Source: an uncultured Flavobacteriales bacterium (GTDB lineage: Bacteria > Bacteroidota > Bacteroidia > Palsa-965). Taken from it: 17,301 nucleotides of DNA. Position 1 is the first letter of the stretch. Every line of letters starts with the position of its first letter. Of the stretch, positions 6,810-14,134 are shown in pieces. The translations under genes were made by a program, and so were the position numbers. The DNA lies in the NCBI GenBank assembly GCA_946478675.1, contig CAMLEF010000057.1, forward strand, positions 1-17,301, written 5' to 3'. The notes beneath the pieces were generated by a model. That model ran no database searches, was not told the DNA's origin, and saw only the letters and a program-made list of their open reading frames with translations.

Positions 6810-7388
6810 TTAATTTTTCTGCAGCTTCGTAATGAGGCTGTAAACGCTCCGCGCCTGTGGGATAAGCTCCAGCTTCGGCGTCTGTCGCACACCCGGCCAG
6901 GCCGTTCCCTCCATCATCGAGGCGCGAAGATCGACCGGCCCCAGCAGGATCGTGCCGCTGCCGTCCCCTTTTTCCGTGAGCGACATATCAAACAATTGCC
7001 TTACCGGATGCGATTCTACCGTTTTCGAAAAGATACCGGAACGGATCATAACGCGCTGCGAGGTGATGCCGTAAATCGTATTTTTTCGTCTGGTCGCATC
7101 TACAAAAAAGCGGCCAATGATCATGTAAATGCCAATAACCACAAATAGAATACCGACCAGGTTAAAGTCTAGCGGCGCGCCTTTCGTCAATACCGCGCCT
7201 TCCCAGAAAAAAGCGAAACCGCCCCAGAACAGCGTGAACGGAATGAGAAAAATATCAGAGCTGCGAAAGACGATACCCTGTTTCGGTCGGCCGGTCCACA
7301 ATAGCTTTTCATCCGCGTCGAGATGGAAACGCAGTTCCTGCTCGATCTCCGGATCGGTGATCATTATCGGTGATGTGGAAGTGATCAT
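6810..7388 (-). CDS. Bacterial PH (YdbS-like) domain membrane protein, 192 aa
   Basis: The motif EKLLWTGRPKQG (27-38), two hydrophobic segments (45-62 and 75-95), then RRKNTIYGITSQRVMIRSGIFSKTVESHPVRQL (101-132) follow the order of bacterial PH-domain proteins of the YdbS/DUF304 type, in which a PH-like beta fold follows paired membrane helices. The protein is likely in the inner membrane with the PH fold in the cytoplasm. The frame is open to 7433, but the ATG at 7388 overlaps the paaJ stop as ATGA (7385-7388), so I chose it; the upstream residues are arginine-rich shadow of paaJ. The overlap implies translational coupling to the thiolase. No enzymatic role is expected and its link to phenylacetate metabolism is unknown. 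Confidence 0.82.
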   Translation of the reverse strand: MITSTSPIMITDPEIEQELRFHLDADEKLLWTGRPKQGIVFRSSDIFLIPFTLFWGGFAFFWEGAVLTKGAPLDFNLVGILFVVIGIYMIIGRFFVDATRRKNTIYGITSQRVMIRSGIFSKTVESHPVRQLFDMSLTEKGDGSGTILLGPVDLRASMMEGTAWPGVRQTPKLELIPQARSVYSLITKLQKN

Positions 7389-8599
7389 GCTTTCTCGATC
7401 ACGACAGCGTAACCTTGTCCGACGCCGATGCACATCGTCACGAGCGCGTAACGTTTGTTCTGATCGTTCAGCTCGATCGCTGCGGAATGCAGGATGCGTG
7501 CGCCGCTCATGCCGAGCGGGTGGCCGAGTGCGATGGCACCGCCGTTCGGGTTGATGCGCGGATCGTTATCGGCGATTCCCCACGAGCGGGTGCAGGCGAG
7601 CGACTGCGCGGCAAACGCTTCGTTCAACTCGATGAGGTCGATGTCGTTCATCGTAAGGCCGGCTTTTTTCAGCGCGGTGTTCGCTGCCTGCACGGGACCA
7701 ATGCCCATGATGCGCGGCTCGACACCGGCAACGCCCATCGAAACAATGCGGGCGAGCGGGCGAAGATTATTTTGCTTCACGCCGTTTTCCGAAGCGAGCA
7801 GCAGCACCGCAGCGCCGTCGTTGAGGCCCGAAGCATTGCCTGCCGTTACCGTGCCGTCTTTGCGGAAAGAAGCACGCAGCTTCATCAAACCTTCGAGCGT
7901 CGTCGACGGTTTCATGAATTCGTCTTTTTCAAAAAGGATCGGGTCGCCTTTTTTCTGCGGAATCGGCACCGGAATAATTTCTTTTTTGAATCGGCCGCGT
8001 TCCTGCGCTTTGGCGGCTTTCTGCTGCGACCAGAGCGAAAATTTATCCTGGTCTTCGCGCGACACTTTATCGCGGTCGGCGAGGTTCTCGGCCGTTTCGC
8101 CCATCGCGTCAACACCGTACTGCTCTTTCATCTTCGGGTTGATAAAGCGCCAGCCGAAGCTCGAATCGAACAGCTGCGCATCACGGCCGAACGGCGTCGA
8201 TGTTTTCGACATCACCCACGGACCGCGCGTCATGTTCTCCACGCCACCGGCAATGAGCAGGTCCGCATCGCCGCACATGATCGCGCGTGCGCCGGAGATG
8301 GAAGCGGAAAGTCCCGATGCGCAGAGGCGGTTCACCGTTTCTCCGGGAACCGTTACCGGCAGTCCCGCCAGCAGCAGCGACATGCGCGCCACGTTACGGT
8401 TGTCTTCGCCGGCCTGGTTGGCGCAGCCCAGCAATACGTCGCCGATCTGCGCGGGATCAACGCCCGGAAATTTTTTCATCAGCTCGCGAATGACCAGCGC
8501 GGCCATGTCGTCGGGACGGATCGTAGAAAGTGTGCCGGCGAAATTCCCGATCGGGGTGCGGACGCCGTCGATGATAAAAGCAGATTGGAGGGAGCTCAT
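7385..8599 (-). CDS. paaJ: Phenylacetate-pathway thiolase PaaJ (3-oxoadipyl-CoA type)
   Basis: A 404-residue thiolase of the PaaJ/PcaF subgroup. The catalytic nucleophile is Cys93 in NRLCASG; His360 lies in GGAIALGHPLGMSGAR; the second catalytic Cys390 lies in CIGVGQG; NEAFAAQ is also present. The block GCANQAGEDNRNVARM (58-73) is diagnostic of PaaJ/PcaF rather than FadA or AtoB. The family cleaves 3-oxoadipyl-CoA to succinyl-CoA and acetyl-CoA, and in the paa pathway also 3-oxo-5,6-dehydrosuberyl-CoA. PcaF cannot be excluded from sequence, but the neighbouring paa genes favour PaaJ. An exact -7 box (TAAATTTG) at 8616-8623 on the minus strand lies 16 nt before the ATG. The gene is divergent from the T9SS cargo gene and coupled by ATGA to the PH-domain gene. 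Confidence 0.93.
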   Translation of the reverse strand: MSSLQSAFIIDGVRTPIGNFAGTLSTIRPDDMAALVIRELMKKFPGVDPAQIGDVLLGCANQAGEDNRNVARMSLLLAGLPVTVPGETVNRLCASGLSASISGARAIMCGDADLLIAGGVENMTRGPWVMSKTSTPFGRDAQLFDSSFGWRFINPKMKEQYGVDAMGETAENLADRDKVSREDQDKFSLWSQQKAAKAQERGRFKKEIIPVPIPQKKGDPILFEKDEFMKPSTTLEGLMKLRASFRKDGTVTAGNASGLNDGAAVLLLASENGVKQNNLRPLARIVSMGVAGVEPRIMGIGPVQAANTALKKAGLTMNDIDLIELNEAFAAQSLACTRSWGIADNDPRINPNGGAIALGHPLGMSGARILHSAAIELNDQNKRYALVTMCIGVGQGYAVVIEKA

Positions 8600-8615
8600 A
8601 AGCGAAGAGTGTGCG

Positions 8616-8623
8616 CAAATTTA
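8616..8623 (-). promoter_or_regulatory. -7 box of the paaJ promoter
   Basis: On the minus strand this reads TAAATTTG, an exact match to TAnnTTTG, 16 nt before the paaJ ATG. No TTG stands at the usual -33 distance. On the plus strand of the same 120 bp gap, TACTTTG at 8692-8698 is a one-base-short -7 candidate for the gene starting at 8720. Confidence 0.5.
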
Positions 8624-8719
8624 CGACTTTATCACGGCGGCGGTAATTGTTAAATCGCGCAAAGCACCCGGGAGGCGGAATGCGGTTTTTGTACTTTGCT
8701 GTATCTAAAAAAACTACCC

Positions 8720-9733
8720 ATGAAAAAATCTACACTTCTGTTTTCTTTATCGCTTGGCAGCCTGGGTGTGATCGCACTTTCCGCGCAGCCTACGCTCACG
8801 TCCTCGGGCATGACCCCGGTCGTCGGGAATTCGATGACGCTGAACAATACCGCTTACGTGAGCCCCGGAACCGCCGGCGCCAACCAGACCTGGAACCTTT
8901 CTTCGATGAGCTCTACCGGCAGCAACGTCTACACAGGCGTCGCACCGTCTTCCACACCGAACGGCGCCAGCTTCAGCGCGGCAACGGTAGCACTGGGAAG
9001 CAGCGGCATCTACGTGTATTACAAAGGCACAGCTTCCGCACTGCAGTATTACGGCGTCGATGACGGATACACCACGATGCCGTACAGCAATCCCGAAGAC
9101 CAACTGCATTTCCCGTTTACGTTCAACAATACGTACACGGACACCTGGGCGACGACGTTTACGAATACGTACACGTTCTATCGCACGGGCTCCACGGTGG
9201 TAACGGCCGACGGTTACGGCACGCTCACGACTCCCGACGGCACGTTCAGCAATGTGCTGCGCGTGCATTTCGTGCAGACGTACCAGGACTCGGCGTACAT
9301 CGCGAACATGGCTTACATCATCACTTACCAGAATGATGAATACATGTGGTACCTCAACAATAATCATTACCCGATCGCTGCAGTATATACGCTTACGACC
9401 AGCGCCGGCGGTCCGACGCAGGGAGGTCTTTACATGAGCAATGTCGTCAGCGGTGTAAATGAAAACAACCTGCTGCTTTCACAAACGCTCGCGCCGAATC
9501 CTTCGAACGATCATGTAGATTTTACGTTCGGTCTTGCAGCGTCGCAAAATGTTCAGCTGGAGATTTACACGTCGACGGGCCAGCTGGCGGAAGCGCCGGA
9601 AACGATGGCCGGTGTGGCCGGAGAGAATGCCGTTCGCATCGATGTTGCTGAGCTTCCTGCCGGCATGTACTTCATGAAAGTGTTGCTGGACGGCGTACCG
9701 GCGGGCACGGAACGGTTCGTGATCTCGCGGTAA
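8720..9733 (+). CDS. Secreted protein with type IX secretion C-terminal sorting domain, 337 aa
   Basis: A signal peptide (MKKSTLLFSLSLGSLGVIAL, cleaved near residues 22-23) leads a Thr/Ser/Asn/Tyr-rich beta-type domain (24-245) with PGTAGANQTWNLSSM near 48-62, a phrase recurring in Bacteroidota secreted proteins. Residues 250-337 form a type A T9SS sorting domain: APNPSNDHVDF, LEIYTSTGQL, IDVAELPAGMYFMKV and the terminal FVISR. Such proteins cross the outer membrane through the Por system and are released or anchored to the surface. No catalytic motif is visible in the middle domain, so the activity is unknown. An in-frame ATG at 8696 would bury the signal peptide behind extra residues, so 8720 was chosen. 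It is the only plus-strand gene among the paa genes and ends in a perfect terminator. Confidence 0.88.
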   Translation: MKKSTLLFSLSLGSLGVIALSAQPTLTSSGMTPVVGNSMTLNNTAYVSPGTAGANQTWNLSSMSSTGSNVYTGVAPSSTPNGASFSAATVALGSSGIYVYYKGTASALQYYGVDDGYTTMPYSNPEDQLHFPFTFNNTYTDTWATTFTNTYTFYRTGSTVVTADGYGTLTTPDGTFSNVLRVHFVQTYQDSAYIANMAYIITYQNDEYMWYLNNNHYPIAAVYTLTTSAGGPTQGGLYMSNVVSGVNENNLLLSQTLAPNPSNDHVDFTFGLAASQNVQLEIYTSTGQLAEAPETMAGVAGENAVRIDVAELPAGMYFMKVLLDGVPAGTERFVISR

Positions 9734-9745
9734 TTTCTTCTTCTC

Positions 9746-9785
9746 AAAAAAGAGGAACGTTCATGATGGACGTTCCTCTTTTTTT
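9746..9785. terminator. Bidirectional intrinsic terminator
   Basis: A perfect 15 bp stem (9746-9760 with 9770-9784) around a 9 nt loop. The stem has an AGAGGAACGT core with A-tract and T-tract on the two flanks. It sits 13 bp after the T9SS cargo stop and 12 bp past the convergent paaI stop, so it serves both genes. Confidence 0.93.
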
Positions 9786-9796
9786 ATGCGGATGAA

Positions 9797-10228
9797 TCAG
9801 GTTGTTTCCGGGAACCAGTCTTTTCCCGTGCGGTACACGGTGCCTTTGAACAGCGCCACGACTTCGCTCTTTTCGTTTCGCACGGAGACATGATACACGG
9901 CAATCTTATTCGAGCGGCTCATCTCTTCGGCGGTTGCGGTGATGACGTCGCCTTCGCGCAATTGTTCGAGATGCGAGATCGACGTTTCAATCGATACCGC
10001 CATTTTCCCGTGACCGTTCGAAGCAAACGCCAGCGCGCTGTCGGCGAGCGAGTAGGTGATGCCGCCGTGCGCGATACCGAAACCGTTCAGCATTTCTTTG
10101 CGGATCGTCATGCGCAGCACGGCCGTTCCGGGTTCGATCTTCACCCGTTCGATGCCGAGCCATTGACTGAACCAATCGTGGTCGTACATCTTCGACACAA
10201 TTTTTTTCGCGAGGTCGTTCGTTTGCAT
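9797..10228 (-). CDS. paaI: PaaI-type hotdog-fold acyl-CoA thioesterase
   Basis: A 143-residue hotdog thioesterase. The helix motif MLNGFGIAHGGITYSLADSA (46-65) carries the HGG turn (54-56) and Asp63, matching the catalytic Asp of PaaI-type enzymes. The LREGDVITATAEE and YHVSVRN strands also match PaaI. PaaI hydrolyses hydroxyphenylacetyl-CoA and related products that would otherwise trap CoA when the epoxide pathway stalls. Length is normal for the family. It converges on the T9SS cargo gene across the terminator at 9746-9785. Upstream, TACTTTTA lies just before the ATG on the minus strand, one base from the -7 consensus. The AT-rich orphan gene upstream separates it from the paaGH block. 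Confidence 0.9.
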   Translation of the reverse strand: MQTNDLAKKIVSKMYDHDWFSQWLGIERVKIEPGTAVLRMTIRKEMLNGFGIAHGGITYSLADSALAFASNGHGKMAVSIETSISHLEQLREGDVITATAEEMSRSNKIAVYHVSVRNEKSEVVALFKGTVYRTGKDWFPETT

Positions 10229-10270
10229 AAATAAAAGTAATAAAAGAGCTTCCTAATAATACCTAGAGAG

Positions 10271-10771
10271 TTAGGTCGGCACTATTGTCGAAAGTTTGGT
10301 AACCAAAAAGTTCCAAAAGATTTCATGCTTGTGCATGTCTTGACTTTCTAGAATAAACCTTATTCTATTTATATTAAAATATTGAGGGTCATTTAGACAA
10401 CCAAGATTCATAGAAGCATTTGAAATGTCATCACGAATTTCAGGTTCTCGAAAAAGATATAAGAATTCGTATTGCTCATGCGGGAAGCCATGTCCTTTAT
10501 CGTTTTTGAGAGCGATGATTAACTCTGGAATAAAATAGCGGAGGATATAAATTTCAATAGCTTCTGTGTAGCAGATCTCGAGGTAACTTTCTGTATGCGA
10601 TGGATAAGTTTGGGAATACAGTGTTTGAATGTTTTTGTTTTGATTAATCCTCGTTAATTTTTCTTCCATGCCATGTTCTAATCGCCAAAATTTATCTGTG
10701 CATTTCAATAGATTGTTATTGAAGTCATGCATGTAAATCTCTTTAGATAGGGGCGTGAGATAAATGTTCAT
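10271..10771 (-). CDS. AT-rich orphan protein of unknown function, 166 aa
   Basis: I recognise no family. The protein is soluble-looking, rich in Asn, Ile, Tyr, Phe and His, without signal peptide or clear membrane segment; its middle (YLEICYTEAIEIYILRYFIPELIIAL) is a long amphipathic or hydrophobic helix. Lines sampled inside the gene run 25-40% GC, average about 33%, against the mid-50s in flanking paa genes, and codon choice is A/T-ending throughout. This points to recent acquisition. The start could also be the Met 13 codons downstream (10732). No integrase, direct repeat or IS end is visible beside it; a 5 bp CCTAA/TTAGG pair near the stop is too short to mean much. It could be an immunity- or defence-type cargo gene, but nothing in the sequence shows that. 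Confidence 0.65.
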   Translation of the reverse strand: MNIYLTPLSKEIYMHDFNNNLLKCTDKFWRLEHGMEEKLTRINQNKNIQTLYSQTYPSHTESYLEICYTEAIEIYILRYFIPELIIALKNDKGHGFPHEQYEFLYLFREPEIRDDISNASMNLGCLNDPQYFNINRIRFILESQDMHKHEIFWNFLVTKLSTIVPT

Positions 10772-10798
10772 GTTTATTTGAATTTATCAGCGAGAAAT

Positions 10799-10821
10799 AA
10801 TAGGGAATTTTAGTTCCTATT
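10799..10821 (-). terminator. Weak hairpin over the vWA gene stop
   Basis: AATAGGGAA (10799-10807) and TTCCTATT (10814-10821) pair with one bulged G, with the vWA stop codon inside the hairpin. On the minus strand it is followed by TTATTTCTC. This could be a weak terminator separating the vWA gene from the AT-rich gene. Confidence 0.3.
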
Positions 10822-12355
10822 GCAGCACGTTCGAGAACTTGTCGAGCGGGATAAAATGCTCGTCATGCAGAAGAAAAGTCTGGAAGCCGATCTTCACGGT
10901 TTCGCCTTCTTTCATCGAAGAAAGATTCGTGATGTCTTCTTTCAGCGTGTGTACCGTTCCGCCGGTTTGTCGCGCGAGAAATAAATAATCCGCATTGATA
11001 CCGCCGCCTACGCCGCAGAGAATGATGTGCAGCGGACGATTGATCTTCGCATATAATTCAAGATCGCGCGGCGGCCCGAGGTTGTCGGCGATGAGCACGA
11101 TGTCGCCTTTGTTGTTCATGTGATTGATCGCAAACAGCACCGCTTCCAGATCGTTCTCCACGAAATCGCCGCCGTCGCCGTTCGCCATCGTCCTGCGCGC
11201 CACCGTCCACACCGTATCGAAATGCATCGCTGAGGTGGAATAGATGCCGCCGGTTTTTCCGACGACTTTGCTGTTATTCGACTTGTGATCGCCGTCGTTG
11301 AAGAAAACGAAGCCGCTGCATTTTCCGCCGGCGATCGCTGTCGGCAGATAAGAGAAGAATTGCGCGGTGTACGGCGACATGCTGCCGGTGACGTCGCACA
11401 CGACCGTTGTGTTCGTCCAGTTGTTGCGGCGGAACGTGGTGAGCACAACGGAGTCCGGTGTATTCAGCAACGATTTATCGAAGCTGCCGCGGACCGGCGC
11501 ATCGCTGACGTGATCTTCCAGCTTCCACACGCGTTTGCGTTTCATGCCCATCTCCGACATTTCCGTCACGACAACAGACGTATGCGCCGTGTCGCCGTAC
11601 TTTGCATACACGACGGAAAATCCAGGGCCGGAAGGTTTCATGAATTGCCAGAGGCTGTCTTCCGGGATGTCGCGGTCGAGTGTGATTTTCGATCCGTCGG
11701 GCAGTGTCATCGTTTTTACGATCGTAGTGCCGCCTGTTGTTTCGGAGCTTCCGGACGAGCTGCTGCCGCCTGTAGAGCTGCTTCCGCCGCCGATGGAACT
11801 GCTTCCGCTGCTGCCGGAGGAGGAGCCGCTGTTGCCGGTGCCCGGTTTACCGAAAAGCGAATCGAGATAACCGAGCTCCTGTTTGATCAATTCCGGCGTC
11901 GCATCCGGTCGCCAGGTGATGACGAAGCCGTGGAAATACGTTCGTCCTTCTTCCGGGGTGGCAGCGCCGGTTTGCGCGACGAGTTCCCAATCGGTGTACG
12001 AACCCGCGAAAGCGGAAGGCAACGCCGCAAAAAGATTTTTCAGTCGCCGACCGTTAAGGCCATTCTGATCGAAAGAAGGTGAAACGGCGAATGTGGTGTA
12101 CACGAGCTGTACCTTTTCGATCTGCTTGCCTTTGAGCGTTGCGATGCGCTGCAGGGCTTCCGCTATAAATTCCGCTTTCGCAAACGGCGTTTCAAGGGCG
12201 GTAACGTTGTGCCCGGGGATCGAAGGCGGAACAGTGAAACGCGTCACCGAAGTTTTGTGCGCAGAAAGTCCTGTCACCGCGCGGTCGTATTCCCTTTGCG
12301 AGAACGACAAAAGCGGCAGCACGAGGAGCAGCGAGAGCAAAAAATAGCGGGCCAT
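10817..12355 (-). CDS. Secreted von Willebrand factor type A domain protein, 512 aa
   Basis: A signal peptide (1-20, ending SFSQ) is followed by an uncharacterised domain (21-170), then a low-complexity Gly/Ser linker of about 40 residues (171-210). The vWA domain (~315-480) begins with strand TTVVCDVTGSM: the MIDAS motif here is Asp321-x-Thr323-x-Ser325, with Thr in place of the common Ser. It contains GDGGDFVEND (393-402) and strands DIVLIADN (418-425) and LHIILCGVGGG (442-452). vWA domains bind protein ligands through a metal ion, so it may be an envelope-located adaptor; the partner is unknown. There is no T9SS sorting domain. On the minus strand TATCTTTT (12393-12400) is a near -7 box beside the large upstream repeat array. 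No functional link to the paa genes is evident. Confidence 0.85.
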   Translation of the reverse strand: MARYFLLSLLLVLPLLSFSQREYDRAVTGLSAHKTSVTRFTVPPSIPGHNVTALETPFAKAEFIAEALQRIATLKGKQIEKVQLVYTTFAVSPSFDQNGLNGRRLKNLFAALPSAFAGSYTDWELVAQTGAATPEEGRTYFHGFVITWRPDATPELIKQELGYLDSLFGKPGTGNSGSSSGSSGSSSIGGGSSSTGGSSSSGSSETTGGTTIVKTMTLPDGSKITLDRDIPEDSLWQFMKPSGPGFSVVYAKYGDTAHTSVVVTEMSEMGMKRKRVWKLEDHVSDAPVRGSFDKSLLNTPDSVVLTTFRRNNWTNTTVVCDVTGSMSPYTAQFFSYLPTAIAGGKCSGFVFFNDGDHKSNNSKVVGKTGGIYSTSAMHFDTVWTVARRTMANGDGGDFVENDLEAVLFAINHMNNKGDIVLIADNLGPPRDLELYAKINRPLHIILCGVGGGINADYLFLARQTGGTVHTLKEDITNLSSMKEGETVKIGFQTFLLHDEHFIPLDKFSNVLQ

Positions 12356-12404
12356 AGCGGCAGGGACTGTTCTAATAACGCAGAATTTTCCGAAAAGATA
12401 CGTG

Positions 12405-12916
12405 TTACGAATTACGAATTACTACGAATGGCGGGTGCGAATTACGAATGTTTACGAATATCCGAAATACGAAGGGTTACGAATAAACGAATCTTTACGA
12501 ATACCGCGAATTACGAAGCTTTACGAATACCGCGAATTGCGAGTTGAGGTGGCGAATTACGAATCTTTACGAATATCCGAAATACGAATCACTACGAATG
12601 ATGTGTTAGCAGAAGCGGGAGATTGGATTACGAATAAACGAATCTTTACGAATACCGCGAATTACGAGTAGGGGTGGCGAATTACGAATCTGTACGAATA
12701 TCCGAAATACGAATCACTACGAATGATGTGTTAGCAGGATCGGGTGGTAGGGTTACGAATAAACGAATCGCTACGAATACCGCGAATTATGAGTTGGGTG
12801 CGAATTACGAATCTTTACGAATATCCGAATTACGGATCACTACGAATGATGCAAATTATGTGTTCAGATCGTGCGTTGCTGCATTCGTATATTCGTATTG
12901 ATTCGTAATTCGTAAC
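12405..12916. repeat. TTACGAAT repeat array in about 120 bp higher-order units
   Basis: This ~560 bp gap between paaH and the vWA gene is filled by ACGAAT words: I count 26 on the plus strand, then four inverted ATTCGT words at the right end (12882-12914). The words follow a fixed order. Units start with GCGAATTACGAAT at 12437, 12552, 12677 and 12800 (steps 115, 125 and 123). Each complete unit carries ATCCGAAATACGAA, in units 2-3 CACTACGAATGATGTG, then GTTACGAATAAACGAAT or its variant and ACCGCGAATTA. The inverted end could pair with the array. Open frames across it are by-products of the repeat. Confidence 0.9.
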
Positions 12917-12919
12917 CCC

Positions 12920-14089
12920 TCAATAGAACGATTTCCCTTCCTTCGCCATCCGCTTCAGCAGCACGCAGGGGCGGTAACGATCTTCGGCGTACTCTTCGTA
13001 TAGCGATTGCAGCGTCTCGTAAACATTTTTCACGCCGAGCTCGTCGGCCCATTTCAGCAGGCCTTTCGGGTAATTGACGCCTTTGGTCATTGCCGTGTCG
13101 AGATCTTCACGCGTGGCGATGCCGAGATAGAGTGAATCGGCGGCTTCGTTGATGAGCATGGCGATGACGCGGCGGAAAATTTCTTTGCCGAGCGTTTCAT
13201 CGGTTTTCGGTTCGGGCATCACGGCGCCTTCGCGGTAATCGTAATAGCCGATGCCGGATTTGCGGCCGAAGTGTTTCGCTTCGTAAAGTCGTTTCTGCGT
13301 GAGCGACGGTTTGAAACGCGGATCGTAGAAGAATTGTTCCCACACGGTTTCCGTCACTTTGTAGTTCACGTCGTTGCCGATGAAGTCCATCAGCTCGAAC
13401 GGGCCCATGCGGAAACCGCCGAACGTTTTTAGTGCCCAGTCGATCGTGGCGAGTGAAGCGTATCCTTCTTCGTACATGCGGATCGATTCGCCGTAAAAGG
13501 AACGCGCCACGCGGTTGACGATAAAGCCGGGCGTGTCTTTCGCGAGCACCACGGATTTTCCCCAGCCGCTGATGAGCGTTTTGCAATCGTCAACGAGCTG
13601 CGCTGCGGTGGCAATGGCGGGAATGACTTCCACCAGCGGCATGAGCGGCGCCGGGTTGAAAAAGTGAATGCCGATCACGCGCGCGGGATGTGCGCAGGCG
13701 GAAGCGATCGACGTGATGGAAAGCGATGAGGTGTTGGACGCAAGCACGCAATTCTCGCCGACAATTTTTTCGAGCTGCGTGAAAACATCCTGCTTGACGG
13801 CGAGATTTTCCACGATGGCTTCGATGATGAGATCGCAGTTGTTGAAAGCAGTGAGCGTACCGGCGAAAGTGATGCGCGAGAGGATCACTTCGGCGTCGGC
13901 AGAAGAAAGCTTTCCTTTTTCGGCGAGTTTTTTCAGCGTGCTTTCGAGGTTGCTTTTCGCTTTGCCGAGCTGCGTGGTGTTGTTATCGTAAAGAACAACT
14001 GCGTGGCCGGCAGCAGCGGCGACCTGCGCGATGCCGCTGCCCATGGCGCCGCTGCCGATAACGCCGATGATGGATTTGCTGGAGAACAT
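12920..14089 (-). CDS. paaH: 3-hydroxyacyl-CoA dehydrogenase PaaH (3-hydroxyadipyl-CoA dehydrogenase)
   Basis: A 389-residue NAD-dependent dehydrogenase. The N-terminal Rossmann motif is GVIGSGAMGSGIAQ (9-22). NTSSLSIT (119-126) and IHFFNPAPLMPLVEV (141-155) carry catalytic His142 and Glu154. The first C-terminal 3HCDH domain begins at DTPGFIVNRV, and a second shorter one covers ~300-389 (INEAADSLYLGIATREDLDTAM), giving the duplicated layout of PaaH and FadB-like single-function enzymes. In the pathway it oxidises 3-hydroxyadipyl-CoA to 3-oxoadipyl-CoA, the substrate of PaaJ. It lies 45 bp after paaG on the same strand and is probably co-transcribed with it. Its stop directly abuts the TTACGAAT array. 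Substrate is assigned from context; general hydroxyacyl-CoA dehydrogenase is the safe call. Confidence 0.92.
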   Translation of the reverse strand: MFSSKSIIGVIGSGAMGSGIAQVAAAAGHAVVLYDNNTTQLGKAKSNLESTLKKLAEKGKLSSADAEVILSRITFAGTLTAFNNCDLIIEAIVENLAVKQDVFTQLEKIVGENCVLASNTSSLSITSIASACAHPARVIGIHFFNPAPLMPLVEVIPAIATAAQLVDDCKTLISGWGKSVVLAKDTPGFIVNRVARSFYGESIRMYEEGYASLATIDWALKTFGGFRMGPFELMDFIGNDVNYKVTETVWEQFFYDPRFKPSLTQKRLYEAKHFGRKSGIGYYDYREGAVMPEPKTDETLGKEIFRRVIAMLINEAADSLYLGIATREDLDTAMTKGVNYPKGLLKWADELGVKNVYETLQSLYEEYAEDRYRPCVLLKRMAKEGKSFY

Positions 14090-14134
14090 GAGAGAAGTAA
14101 AGATCGTCCGCCGCAGCGGAAATGAATGAGAGTT

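Noticed and set aside
7415..8708. Two ~400-codon open frames antisense to paaJ
   Set aside because: Both mirror the thiolase codon pattern and lack any recognisable domain; paaJ has intact catalytic residues.
12402..12901. Two open frames with repeated NYESLRISEIRITTN-like peptides
   Set aside because: They are read-through of the TTACGAAT array; the peptide repeats mirror the DNA repeats and no promoter or conserved start is seen.
12405..12916. Possible CRISPR array
   Set aside because: Repeated words are short (6-14 bp), unevenly spaced and not separated by unique spacers of constant length, and there are no cas genes.
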